Positions 1 through 8,785 of a DNA stretch of 39,188 nucleotides are shown here, in pieces. The position numbers were made by a program, and so were the translations under genes. Source of the stretch: Bacteroidales bacterium. Lineage in GTDB: Bacteria; Bacteroidota; Bacteroidia; Bacteroidales; UBA932. The notes beneath the pieces were generated by a model. That model was not told the origin of the DNA and made no database searches. It saw nothing but the letters and a program-made list of their open reading frames with translations. The stretch lies in NCBI GenBank assembly GCA_016288055.1, contig JAEEXZ010000015.1, forward strand, positions 1 through 39,188, read 5' to 3'. Each line of letters begins with the position of its first letter. Position 1 is the stretch's first letter.

Positions 1-479
1 AAGATGGCACCTTCGAGAAGCTCGCCAAGCGTGAGCGTCTCCAGGTAGAGCGTCAGCGTGCCAAGCTGGAGAAGAACCTCGGTTCCATCCGCGACATGTC
101 CCGTCTGCCCAGCGCCCTCTTCGTGGTTGACGTTCAGAAAGAGGCCAACGCCGTGAAGGAAGCCGCCCGCCTGAACATTCCGGTAATCGCTATGGTTGAC
201 ACTTGTTGCGATCCTACCCCTATTGATTACGTGATTCCCGCCAACGACGACGCCACGAAGTCCATCGAACTCATCATGGATGTGATGTGCCAGGCCATCA
301 ACGAGGGTCTGGAAGAGCGCAAGCTGGAGAAGGAAAAGGAAGCCCCCGAGGCCGAGGCTGCTGAAGCCGCCGCCACCGAGGCTCCTGCCAAGAAGCTCCG
401 CGCCCGCCGTACCCCCAAGGCTGAAGCCGCCGAAGAGGCCGCTCCCGCCGCCGAGGCCGAAACTCCCGCTGCTGAGTAA
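1..479 (+). CDS. rpsB: 30S ribosomal protein S2, C-terminal part
   Basis: This is the 3' part of rpsB; the start lies outside the window and the reading frame is open from base 3. The visible protein carries typical S2 features: the KREKL-like segment near the left edge, KNLGSIRDM, LFVVDVQKEANAVKEA, IPVIAMVDTCCDP and VIPANDDATKS. S2 sits on the solvent side of the 30S head-body junction and is needed to recruit S1-type proteins and for initiation. After the conserved core (ending near GLEERK) the protein continues for about 55 residues made almost only of Ala, Glu, Pro and Lys with a basic patch (KKLRARR), a low-complexity tail longer than in most S2 proteins. It is followed 26 bases later by tsf, the usual rpsB-tsf pairing, so the two are probably co-transcribed. 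Confidence 0.97.
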   Translation, partial: DGTFEKLAKRERLQVERQRAKLEKNLGSIRDMSRLPSALFVVDVQKEANAVKEAARLNIPVIAMVDTCCDPTPIDYVIPANDDATKSIELIMDVMCQAINEGLEERKLEKEKEAPEAEAAEAAATEAPAKKLRARRTPKAEAAEEAAPAAEAETPAAE

Positions 480-505
480 TTAACCTTTAAAGCAAGTAAA
501 CGATT

Positions 506-1504
506 ATGGCTATCGCATTAGCAGACATCAAGAAGCTGCGTGACATGACCAGCGCCGGCATGATGGATTGCAAAAAGGCCCTCGAAGAAGCCGAAGGCGA
601 CTTCAAGCGTGCTGTTGAAATCCTTCGTGAGAAAGGTAAATCCACCCTCGCAAAGCGCGGTGAGAACGAAACCACCCAGGGTGCCGTCCTCAGCCGTATC
701 AACGGTGGAAAGGCTGTTCTCGTATGCCTGGGCTGCGAAACCGACTTCGTAGCTGCCACCCCCGACTTCAAAGCCCTCGCCGGCAGCATCGCCGACGCCG
801 CCATCGCCGCTTTCCCCGCCGATGTGGAGGCTCTGAAGGCTGTGAAACTTGCAGATGGTTACTCCATCGAGGAAGACGTTACCAACCAGGCCGGTAAGAC
901 CGGTGAGAAGCACGTCCTCGCTTTCTACGGCGCCCTCGAGGCTCCCTTCGTGAGCGAATATGTGCACTTCAACGGCAAACTGGGCGCCATCGTGTCCTTC
1001 AACAAGGCCGTCGCCCCCGAGATTGCCCGCGGTATCGCCATGCAGGTGGCTTCCATGAACCCCGTGGCCGTGGATCCCGCTTCCGTCCCCGCCGATGTCA
1101 TCGAGTCTGAAAAGACCGTTGCCATCCAGAAGACCAAGGACGAGCAGGTTCAGAAGGCTGTTGACAACGCCCTCAAGAAGGCCGGTATCAACCCCGCCCA
1201 CGTGGACAGCGAAGACCACATCGAATCCAACACCGCCAAGGGCTGGCTCACTCCCGAGCAGGCTCAGCAGGCCCGTGAGATCATCGCCAAGGTTAGCGAA
1301 GAGACCCTCGCTTCCCTCGCTCAGAAGGAGCAGATGATCAACGGTATCGTGAACGGCCGTATCCAGAAGTTCCTGAAGGAAAACACCCTCATGGAGCAGG
1401 AATACCAGCTGTCCGAAGACAAGGCTACCGTCGCCGCCGCCCTCAAGGCCGTGGACGCCGAGGCCAAGGTTCTTGGATTCAAGCGCTTCTCCCTCTCCGA
1501 CTAA
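506..1504 (+). CDS. tsf: Translation elongation factor Ts
   Basis: EF-Ts is the cytoplasmic guanine-nucleotide exchange factor of EF-Tu. The 332-residue protein begins with the N-terminal UBA-like module (ALADIKKLRDMTSAGMMDCKKALEE, residues 4-28) and then has the family hallmark CETDFVA near residue 77, the segment that contacts EF-Tu and disturbs its magnesium site. Two dimerisation or core subdomains follow, with QVASMNP and the C-terminal EQEYQLSEDK region. The length fits the Bacteroidota form, which is longer than the E. coli protein of about 283 residues. The start at 506 is the first ATG after rpsB and gives the canonical N-terminus. A strong intrinsic terminator follows at 1524, which ends the rpsB-tsf transcript. 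Confidence 0.97.
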   Translation: MAIALADIKKLRDMTSAGMMDCKKALEEAEGDFKRAVEILREKGKSTLAKRGENETTQGAVLSRINGGKAVLVCLGCETDFVAATPDFKALAGSIADAAIAAFPADVEALKAVKLADGYSIEEDVTNQAGKTGEKHVLAFYGALEAPFVSEYVHFNGKLGAIVSFNKAVAPEIARGIAMQVASMNPVAVDPASVPADVIESEKTVAIQKTKDEQVQKAVDNALKKAGINPAHVDSEDHIESNTAKGWLTPEQAQQAREIIAKVSEETLASLAQKEQMINGIVNGRIQKFLKENTLMEQEYQLSEDKATVAAALKAVDAEAKVLGFKRFSLSD

Positions 1505-1523
1505 TCATCGAAGGTTCTCTTAT

Positions 1524-1555
1524 AAAACCGGTCCCGTTCAGGGGCCGGTTTTTTT
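1524..1555 (+). terminator. Rho-independent terminator after tsf
   Basis: Arms AACCGGTCCC and GGGGCCGGTT pair with one G-T wobble around a short loop, and seven T residues follow. It lies 20 bases after the tsf stop and closes the rpsB-tsf operon. Confidence 0.9.
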
Positions 1556-1571
1556 GTTATTAAAAAATGTG

Positions 1572-1579
1572 TATCTTTG
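1572..1579 (+). promoter_or_regulatory. Bacteroidota-type -7 element for the lipoprotein gene
   Basis: TATCTTTG matches the TAnnTTTG consensus used by the primary sigma factor of Bacteroidota. A TTTG that could act as -33 element is formed by the T-run of the tsf terminator (1553-1556), but the 15-base spacing is shorter than usual. The start codon lies 34 bases downstream. Confidence 0.65.
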
Positions 1580-1613
1580 CACCTGCGAATTTTGAATATA
1601 AAGAGTTGATTAT

Positions 1614-2033
1614 ATGAAAAAAGCTATTCGTTTGATGATTCTCGTGCTGGCGGTCTTCTCCCTGTCCGCCTGCAGCAAAACCACCATGAACTCCATTGCC
1701 ATTACCGGCAGCTGGGAACACTACAAGACTGAGAAGTATATCGACGGCGTCGCCGCCGGTTCCTGGTATCCCACAACCGATGGATACCGCATTTTCTATA
1801 ATTTTAACTCGGAAGGGCTCTTCGTGCAGACCAAGGAATCCATCAGCAACCCCGCCGCAGCCTCCACCGAGGAAGGTACCTGGCTGGTAGATGGGGATCT
1901 GCTGCTCCTTACTTACATCGACGGAACCGACCGCTATTACATCGAGCATGCCGGCCTGCTGGAGCTCACCCTGAAGTATGTTTACAGGGATGGCGGACAC
2001 AACTGCGTCGATTATCTCACGCTGAAGAAATAA
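1614..2033 (+). CDS. Small lipoprotein, lipocalin-like
   Basis: This 139-residue protein has a lipoprotein signal peptide: MKKAIR, a hydrophobic stretch and the lipobox LSAC with the lipidated Cys at residue 20. The mature part of about 120 residues is rich in alternating polar and hydrophobic residues and aromatics, with phrases such as ITGSWEHYKTEKY, GTWLVDGDLLLLTY and a final YLTLKK. This 'GxW ... GTW ... Y' pattern is the one seen in Bacteroidales lipocalin-like or DUF-type lipoproteins that form small beta-barrels. It is monocistronic: its own promoter lies upstream and a terminator follows at 2053. The ligand and role are unknown, and the family assignment rests on pattern only. Confidence 0.8.
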   Translation: MKKAIRLMILVLAVFSLSACSKTTMNSIAITGSWEHYKTEKYIDGVAAGSWYPTTDGYRIFYNFNSEGLFVQTKESISNPAAASTEEGTWLVDGDLLLLTYIDGTDRYYIEHAGLLELTLKYVYRDGGHNCVDYLTLKK

Positions 2034-2052
2034 TTCGCTAAATAATATGCTA

Positions 2053-2093
2053 AAAATGCCTTCGGACCGCCTGGTCCGGGGGCTTTTTATTTT
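2053..2093 (+). terminator. Rho-independent terminator after the lipoprotein gene
   Basis: An 11-base-pair stem (2058-2068 with 2073-2083, two G-T pairs) with a GCCT loop is followed by TTTTTATTTT. It separates the lipoprotein gene from the ATP synthase operon. Confidence 0.88.
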
Positions 2094-2113
2094 AGTATCT
2101 GCGAATTAATGTG

Positions 2114-2121
2114 TATATTTG
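2114..2121 (+). promoter_or_regulatory. Promoter -7 element of the ATP synthase operon
   Basis: TATATTTG is an exact TAnnTTTG element, 24 bases ahead of the atpD start. It sits just after the preceding terminator in an AT-rich stretch, and it is the only good promoter candidate for the eight-gene atp operon. Confidence 0.75.
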
Positions 2122-2133
2122 TAAATCTTTTGA

Positions 2134-3664
<1,531 letters not shown>

Positions 3665-3666
<2 letters not shown>

Positions 3667-3691
3667 ATTCTTCGCTTCGCTCAGAATGACA
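3665..3691 (-). repeat. Dispersed 27-base repeat, copy 1, at the atpD-atpC junction
   Basis: On the minus strand this stretch is identical over all 27 bases to copy 2 at 7868-7894. Its ends form a short inverted repeat (ATTCT/AGAAT). It begins within the atpD stop codon and contains the ATG of atpC, so the junction consists of nothing else. When translated, such elements give the phrases HSERSEES or FFASLRMT, which are familiar from intergenic repeats in many bacterial genomes. Confidence 0.9.
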
Positions 3692-3928
3692 ATCGCGCTT
3701 CATATCCTGAGTCCTGAGGGAACGTTGGTAAAGGCCGATGTCTCCCTGGTGACGCTGCCGGGCCTGCTGGCCCCGTTTACCGTGCTGCCGGGCCATGCCG
3801 CCCTGGTCACAGCCCTGGAAGCCGGGGATGTCCGCTATGTGGAAAGCGGCGCCGAAAAGCGCATCCACATCAAGGAAGGCTTCGCCGAGGTCAAAGATAA
3901 TGTTGTAACCGTCTGTGTAGAAGCATGA
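3686..3928 (+). CDS. atpC: ATP synthase F1 subunit epsilon, short form
   Basis: Epsilon belongs to the central stalk and couples gamma to the c-ring. The protein has only 80 residues and consists of the N-terminal beta-sandwich domain (HILSPEGTLVKADVSLVTLPG, then FTVLPGHAALVTALEAG and a final strand VVTVCVEA). The C-terminal helical hairpin that inhibits ATP hydrolysis in other bacteria is absent, as is usual in Bacteroidota. The start at 3686 is the only in-frame ATG outside atpD; it lies inside the 27-base repeat, so the first codons (Met-Thr) come from repeat sequence. The gene overlaps atpB by four bases (ATGA), which suggests translational coupling. Confidence 0.93.
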   Translation: MTIALHILSPEGTLVKADVSLVTLPGLLAPFTVLPGHAALVTALEAGDVRYVESGAEKRIHIKEGFAEVKDNVVTVCVEA

Positions 3929-4926
3929 TCCTGACATTCCTCATATCACTGCTGCTTCTCTTCTGGCCTGCGGCTGCGCCGGAGGCCGTCATGCCCGGCG
4001 GCGAAGAGGAACTGAACGTCGCGGAAATCATCTTCGAGCACATCGGCGACGAATACGAGTGGCATATCACCGAGTGGAAGGGAAAGCCCATTGCCATTCC
4101 GCTGCCCTGCATCGTGTTCGAGAATGGCCTGCACTTCTTTACGGCCCATCACGCAGAGGACCACGGGTACACCTTCAACGAAGACGGAAAGCTGGTGAAC
4201 GCCCTCACAGGGGAGCGTCCGCTGGATTTCTCCATTACGAAAAATGTTCTGGCCGTGATGATGAGCACCCTGCTGCTGCTTGTTATCGTCCTCTCCACAG
4301 CCCGCTGGTACAGGAAACACGACGCCCTCAAAGAGGCGCCTACGGGCCTTGCGGCCATTGTGGAGCCCCTCGTCATGATGGTGCACGACATGGCGAAGGA
4401 AAACATCGGAGCGGATTATAAAAGGTTCTCGCCGTTCCTTTGCATGGCGTTCCTGTGGATTCTGCTTAACAACTTCCTGGGCATCCTGCCCTTCTTCCCG
4501 GGAGGCGCCAACCTCACCGGCAACATCGCCATTACCCTGGTGCTGGCCCTGTGCACCTTCTTCACGGTGAACCTGCACGGCACAAAGCACTATTACAAGG
4601 AAATCTTTACCCCGGATGTTCCGGGCTTCCTCAAGCCCATCATGCCGGTGATCGAGGTGTTCAGCGCCCTGATGAAACCGGTGTCTCTGACCATCCGTCT
4701 TTTCGCCAACATGCTGGCCGGCCATATCATGATTCTGTCCATGGTGTGCATCATCTTCATCGTGGCCAAGTACGGCCCGCTCATGACAGGCAGCATGACG
4801 GTGGTGTCGGTCCTCTTCGGCGTATTCCTGGATGCGCTGGAGTGCCTGGTGGCCTTTATCCAGGCCTACGTATTTACCATGCTCAGCTCCATCTACATCG
4901 GGCTGGCAAGGGCAAAAGAAGAATAA
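3925..4926 (+). CDS. atpB: ATP synthase Fo subunit a
   Basis: Subunit a forms the two proton half-channels next to the c-ring in the inner membrane. The protein has 333 residues. It starts with a hydrophobic signal-like segment (ILTFLISLLLLFWPAAA) and then has a periplasmic extension of about 90 residues with several His and Glu residues, a feature of Bacteroidota a-subunits that the roughly 270-residue E. coli protein lacks in this form. Four to five membrane helices follow. The essential arginine of the proton path is in LTIRLFANMLAGH (Arg258), and the final helix is FIQAYVFTMLSSIYI. The start overlaps the atpC stop as ATGA. No separate atpI-like gene lies between atpC and atpB. Confidence 0.95.
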   Translation: MILTFLISLLLLFWPAAAPEAVMPGGEEELNVAEIIFEHIGDEYEWHITEWKGKPIAIPLPCIVFENGLHFFTAHHAEDHGYTFNEDGKLVNALTGERPLDFSITKNVLAVMMSTLLLLVIVLSTARWYRKHDALKEAPTGLAAIVEPLVMMVHDMAKENIGADYKRFSPFLCMAFLWILLNNFLGILPFFPGGANLTGNIAITLVLALCTFFTVNLHGTKHYYKEIFTPDVPGFLKPIMPVIEVFSALMKPVSLTIRLFANMLAGHIMILSMVCIIFIVAKYGPLMTGSMTVVSVLFGVFLDALECLVAFIQAYVFTMLSSIYIGLARAKEE

Positions 4927-4945
4927 ACTTTAAATTATTGATATT

Positions 4946-5206
4946 ATGATTCTTTCTACTATCCTTCTTCAGGCTGCCGCCGGTGCAATGCTCGGCAAGG
5001 CCGGTGCTGCACTGGGTGCTGCTATTGCTGCTATCGCTGCCGCTTTCGGTATCGGTAAAATCGGCAAATCTACCATGGAAGCCATCGCCCGTCAGCCGGA
5101 GAGCGCCGGTAACCTGCGTACGTCCATGATCATCGCCGCCGGTATGGTGGAAGGCGCTGCCCTGTTCGCCATCATCGTCGCCCTGCTGGCCATCCTGATC
5201 AAGTAA
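4946..5206 (+). CDS. atpE: ATP synthase Fo subunit c
   Basis: This 86-residue proteolipid forms the rotating c-ring. It has two hydrophobic helices joined by the polar loop ARQPES (residues 48-53) that contacts gamma and epsilon. The first helix has the glycine/alanine-rich packing motif GKAGAALGAAIAA. The ion-binding carboxylate is Glu69 in GMVEGAALFA. The residue after it is Gly, not the Ser or Thr of sodium-type rings, and there is no partner Gln in helix 1, which points to proton coupling; this is an inference from motifs only. It lies 19 bases after atpB and 2 bases before atpF. Confidence 0.96.
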   Translation: MILSTILLQAAAGAMLGKAGAALGAAIAAIAAAFGIGKIGKSTMEAIARQPESAGNLRTSMIIAAGMVEGAALFAIIVALLAILIK

Positions 5207-5208
5207 TT

Positions 5209-5715
5209 ATGAATCTGGTAACGCCTGAATTCGGCCTCCTTTTCTGGATGGTCGTCATCTTCGGCATCGTGTTCTTCCTCCTGGCCAAATTCGGTTTTCC
5301 CGTGATTACCGGCATGGTGGACGAGCGCAGTGCCAAGATTGCCCAGTCCCTCAGGGACGCCGAGGAAATCCAGGCGCGCATGGAGCAGTGGAACAAGGAT
5401 CACGCGCAGATGCTGGAGGAAGTCCGCAAGGAACAGTCCGCCATCCTGCGCGAGGCCGCCGACACCAAATCCAGGATCATCGCCGATGCCCGCGAGGCCG
5501 CCAAGGCCGAGGCCGACAAGATCATGGCCGATGCCCGGCTGCAGATCGCAGCCGAGAAGGAGAGCGCCCTCCGCGACGTGCGGAAGGAAGTGGCCCTCCT
5601 CAGCGTCCAGGTGGCCGAAAAAGTGCTCCGCCACGAGCTGCAGGAAGAAGGGAATGACCGTGCCTTCATTGACCAGCTGGTCGATGAAGCCACACAGGCA
5701 GAAATCCGCTCATGA
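5209..5715 (+). CDS. atpF: ATP synthase Fo subunit b
   Basis: This 168-residue protein forms the peripheral stalk. A single N-terminal membrane helix (FWMVVIFGIVFFLLAKFGFPVI) is followed by a long charged amphipathic helix rich in Ala, Glu, Lys and Arg, from about residue 35 to the end (for example DAREAAKAEADKIMADARLQ), typical of the right-handed coiled-coil dimer that reaches up to F1. The sequence phrase MVDERSAKIAQSLRDAEE is common in b subunits. The gene lies two bases after atpE and overlaps atpH by four bases (ATGA). Confidence 0.95.
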   Translation: MNLVTPEFGLLFWMVVIFGIVFFLLAKFGFPVITGMVDERSAKIAQSLRDAEEIQARMEQWNKDHAQMLEEVRKEQSAILREAADTKSRIIADAREAAKAEADKIMADARLQIAAEKESALRDVRKEVALLSVQVAEKVLRHELQEEGNDRAFIDQLVDEATQAEIRS

Positions 5716-6272
5716 ACCGCAGCATCGTCGTTTCCCGCTACGCCACCGCGCTGGTGAAATATGCCATTGAGAGTGGGCACGGAGCCGTCATTTGCTCCGA
5801 GGCCGAGGCCCTGGAGAAAGCCCTCTTCGGTGTCCCGGACCTGCGTCGCATGATGCGGGCGGCGGACGATGTGGTGAGCGCCTTCGACAAGAAGAAACTC
5901 CTGCAGAGCGCCCTGGGAAACAAAGTCTCTCCGGAGCTGAGCCGTTTTCTTACGCTGCTCAACCGCAACGGCCGCATGGCTTATGTGGAGGATATCCTCC
6001 GGGACTTCGTGGATATGTACCGCCGCAGCGTGGGCATCCGCAAGGCGCATCTGGTTACGGTGAACGAACCGTCCGAACGCCTGCTGCAGCGCCTGAAAGA
6101 CCTGGTGAAGCAGAAAACAGGGGACGACGTGGTCATAGAAGTGGAAGTGGATCCTTCCATCGTGGGCGGCTTTGTCTTCGACATTGACACCTACATGATG
6201 GACGCCAGCGTAAAACGGCAGCTGGATTTGATCCGTGAACAGTTTATAGAGAATAACAGAAGAATAATCTAA
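5712..6272 (+). CDS. atpH: ATP synthase F1 subunit delta
   Basis: Delta (OSCP-type) ties the peripheral stalk to the top of the alpha3beta3 head. The 186-residue protein opens with [12 protein letters not shown], the usual N-terminal helix motif, and has the family's C-terminal part with [23 protein letters not shown] and [22 protein letters not shown], where the GGF turn is a conserved mark. The length is that of the family. It overlaps atpF by four bases and is followed two bases later by atpA, so it is deep within the operon. Confidence 0.95.
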   Translation: MNRSIVVSRYATALVKYAIESGHGAVICSEAEALEKALFGVPDLRRMMRAADDVVSAFDKKKLLQSALGNKVSPELSRFLTLLNRNGRMAYVEDILRDFVDMYRRSVGIRKAHLVTVNEPSERLLQRLKDLVKQKTGDDVVIEVEVDPSIVGGFVFDIDTYMMDASVKRQLDLIREQFIENNRRII

Positions 6273-6274
6273 CG

Positions 6275-7858
6275 ATGGCAACTAGCTTGAAACCCTCGGA
6301 AGTGAGCGATATCCTGCTGGGACAGCTCAAAGATATGAACAACGACCTCCACTTCGAGGAGATCGGAAAGGCCTTGCAGGTGAGTGACGGCGTGGTGCGA
6401 GTTTACGGACTGGACCACGCGGAAGCCGGTGAACTGCTGGACTGCGGAAACGGTATCATGGCCGTTGTGATGAATCTGGAGCTGGACAATGTAGGTGCCG
6501 TGCTCATGGGTCCCACGGACCAGTTGAAGGAAGGCATGGTCGTGCGCCGTACCGGGCGTATCGCTTCCATCGGTGTCTGCGACCAGCTGCTCGGCCGCGT
6601 GGTGGATCCGCTGGGCAATCCGCTGGACGGCCTGGGCCCCATTGAGGGGGAGAAGATAGACATGCCCCTGGAACGCAAGGCTCCGGGCGTCATCTACCGT
6701 CAGCCGGTTTCCGAGCCGCTGCAGACGGGTCTCAAGGCCATCGATGCCATGATCCCCATCGGCCGCGGTCAGCGTGAGCTCATCATCGGAGACCGCCAGA
6801 CTGGCAAGACAGCCATCGCCATCGATACCATCATCAACCAGCGCAAGGAGTACGAGGCCGGCAAACCGGTGTTCTGCATCTATGTCGCCATCGGCCAGAA
6901 GGGCTCTACCGTGGCTTCCATCGTGAAGACGCTCCGCGAGCACGGTGCCATGGACTACACGGTCGTGGTGGCCGCGACGGCTGCGGATCCGGCCGCCCTC
7001 CAGTACTACGCTCCTTTCGCGGGTGCCGCTATCGGCGAGTATTTCCGCGACACCGGGCGTCACGCGCTTGTCGTTTACGACGACCTTTCCAAGCAGGCCG
7101 TCGCTTATCGTGAAGTCTCCCTGATCCTGAAGCGTCCTTCCGGCCGCGAAGCCTATCCGGGCGACATCTTCTACCTGCACAGCCGTCTGCTGGAGCGTGC
7201 AGCCCGTATCATCAACCAGCAGGAGGTGGCAGCGGCCATGAACGACCTTCCCGCGGCCCTGAAAGACAAGGTGAAGGGAGGCGGTTCCCTCACGGCCCTG
7301 CCCATCATCGAGACGCAGGCCGGTGACGTGTCGGCCTACATCCCCACCAACGTGATTTCCATTACCGACGGTCAGATTTACCTGGAGCAGGCCCTGTTCA
7401 ACCAGGGTGTGCGCCCGGCCATCAACGTGGGTATCTCCGTGTCCCGTGTGGGCGGCAGCGCCCAGGTCAAGTCCATGAAGAAGGTGGCCGGCACCCTTAA
7501 GATTGACCAGGCCCAGTGGACGGAGCTGGAGGCTTTCTCCAAGTTCTCCTCCGATATGGACAAGGTGACGGAAATGGCCCTCGACAAGGGCCGCAAGAAC
7601 AATCAGCTGCTCATCCAGCCCCAGTACAGCCCCATGCCCGTGGGCGAGCAGGTGGCTATCCTTTACTGCGGAACGCACGCTTTGATGAAGGATATCGCTA
7701 TCGGGGAGGTACAGGCTTTCCAGGCGGCCTTCCTGGAGCGTCTTCGCGCCACGCACGCGGCCGACGTGCTGGAACCGCTGGGCGAAGGCAAACTCACGCC
7801 CGAAATTGAAAAGATCCTTACGGACACCGCCGCGTCGGTGATCCTGTCCATGAAGTAA
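6275..7858 (+). CDS. atpA: ATP synthase F1 subunit alpha
   Basis: This is the non-catalytic nucleotide-binding subunit of F1. The 527-residue protein has the N-terminal barrel, then the Walker A motif GDRQTGKT (residues 172-179), the [12 protein letters not shown] segment, the Walker B region [16 protein letters not shown], and the alpha signature [17 protein letters not shown] with the arginine that reaches into the catalytic site of beta. Length and order match the family throughout, and no defect is visible. It lies two bases after atpH. The 36-base gap to atpG is almost filled by the second copy of the dispersed repeat. Confidence 0.98.
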   Translation: MATSLKPSEVSDILLGQLKDMNNDLHFEEIGKALQVSDGVVRVYGLDHAEAGELLDCGNGIMAVVMNLELDNVGAVLMGPTDQLKEGMVVRRTGRIASIGVCDQLLGRVVDPLGNPLDGLGPIEGEKIDMPLERKAPGVIYRQPVSEPLQTGLKAIDAMIPIGRGQRELIIGDRQTGKTAIAIDTIINQRKEYEAGKPVFCIYVAIGQKGSTVASIVKTLREHGAMDYTVVVAATAADPAALQYYAPFAGAAIGEYFRDTGRHALVVYDDLSKQAVAYREVSLILKRPSGREAYPGDIFYLHSRLLERAARIINQQEVAAAMNDLPAALKDKVKGGGSLTALPIIETQAGDVSAYIPTNVISITDGQIYLEQALFNQGVRPAINVGISVSRVGGSAQVKSMKKVAGTLKIDQAQWTELEAFSKFSSDMDKVTEMALDKGRKNNQLLIQPQYSPMPVGEQVAILYCGTHALMKDIAIGEVQAFQAAFLERLRATHAADVLEPLGEGKLTPEIEKILTDTAASVILSMK

Positions 7859-7867
7859 TGCCCTTTT

Positions 7868-7894
7868 TGTCATTCTGAGCGAAGCGAAGAATCT
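7868..7894 (+). repeat. Dispersed 27-base repeat, copy 2, directly before atpG
   Basis: This copy runs from TGTCATTC to AGAATCT and ends exactly one base before the ATG of atpG. It is the reverse complement of copy 1 (3665-3691) without any mismatch. Its ATTCT/AGAAT ends could form a weak hairpin just ahead of the start codon. Confidence 0.92.
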
Positions 7895-8779
7895 ATGCCT
7901 ACTCTGAAGGAAATAAAGGGCCGCATCGGCTCGGTCAAAAGTACGTTGAAGATAACGTCGGCTATGAAGCTGGTGTCGTCGGCCAAACTGCGCAAGGCGC
8001 AGAAGGCCATCGAGGCCATGCGCCCGTATGAGGAGCAGCTGCAGTGCATGCTCCTGCAACTGCGAGGCCCCCAGGCGGCGGAAGAATCATCCATCTCCAG
8101 CCTTCCGCAGGCCATCGTTGCCATCGCCTCGAACTCTTCCCTCTGCGGCGGGTTCAACGCCAACGTCATTGCCAAAGTGCGGGAAGTGAGGAAAGCCGGG
8201 GATACAGTGTACTCCGTGGGCCGCAAGATGGCCGATGCCATGCGCAAGGACGGTTTTGCCTCTCCGGCCGATTTCACCGCCCTGGCCGAGCATCCGGAAT
8301 ACGCTTCGGCGGCCGCCCTCGTGGAGAAGCTCTGCGAGGAAGTCGCCGCCGGGCGCTTCGGCCAAATCCTTCTGGTCTATAACCATTTTGTCTCCACGGC
8401 AAAACAGGTTCCCACCGTGGATGTTTTACTGGCTACTCAGACAACGGAGGGAAAGGACTCACCGTCCGGAGCATTTACCCGGACAGGGTCGCGAAGCGAC
8501 GCGGAGGACGGTGAGTCCTTTTCCTCCGATGCCATCATCGAACCGGGCAAGAAGGAACTGCTTTCCATCCTGGAGCCGAAACTCCTGAAGCTGAAACTCT
8601 ACGCCGCCCTGCTGGACAGTGCCGCCGCCGAACATGCAGCCCGTACCGTGGCCATGCAGACGGCAACCGATAACGGCGAGAACCTTCTCTCCGAGCTCAC
8701 GTTACAGTACAACAAGGGCCGCCAGCAAAAGATAACCGCCGAGATTCTCGATCTCGCCGGAGGTCAGACCCAGGAATAA
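7895..8779 (+). CDS. atpG: ATP synthase F1 subunit gamma
   Basis: Gamma is the rotating central shaft of F1. The 294-residue protein has the two conserved terminal helices: LKEIKGRIGSVKSTLKITSAMKLVSSAKLRKAQ at the N-terminus and DSAAAEHAARTVAMQTATDNGENLLSELTLQYNKGRQQKITAEILD at the C-terminus, the usual gamma signature. The middle Rossmann-like domain is present (VAIASNSSLCGGFNANV). Residues of about 184-212, rich in Ser, Gly, Thr, Asp and Glu, are encoded by an 84-base palindrome and do not look like the rest of the protein; this lies in the loop region that varies between species. The gene starts directly behind the dispersed repeat and is the last of the operon. A convergent gene begins six bases after its stop, and no terminator hairpin is seen there. 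Confidence 0.95.
   Translation: MPTLKEIKGRIGSVKSTLKITSAMKLVSSAKLRKAQKAIEAMRPYEEQLQCMLLQLRGPQAAEESSISSLPQAIVAIASNSSLCGGFNANVIAKVREVRKAGDTVYSVGRKMADAMRKDGFASPADFTALAEHPEYASAAALVEKLCEEVAAGRFGQILLVYNHFVSTAKQVPTVDVLLATQTTEGKDSPSGAFTRTGSRSDAEDGESFSSDAIIEPGKKELLSILEPKLLKLKLYAALLDSAAAEHAARTVAMQTATDNGENLLSELTLQYNKGRQQKITAEILDLAGGQTQE
8445..8528. repeat. 84-base palindromic element inside atpG
   Basis: Bases 8445-8467 pair with 8506-8528 in a 23-base-pair stem with a single G-T pair; the inner 16 pairs (8452-8467 with 8506-8521, core GGACTCACCGTCC / GGACGGTGAGTCC) are perfect. The 38-base loop holds a second hairpin GTCGC-GAA-GCGAC (8488-8500) and a weaker TCCGG/CCGGA pair (8465-8469 with 8479-8483). 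The whole length is 28 codons, so the frame is kept. This is far beyond what coding sequence forms by chance and suggests an inserted mobile palindrome. Confidence 0.85.
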
Positions 8780-8785
8780 TCTGAT

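Noticed and set aside
4946..5206. Sodium-type c-ring
   Set aside because: The residue after Glu69 is Gly and no helix 1 Gln is present, so the sodium-binding pattern is not met.
8780..8785. Terminator between atpG and the MFS gene
   Set aside because: Only six bases separate the stops, and no stem with T-run is visible on either strand nearby.
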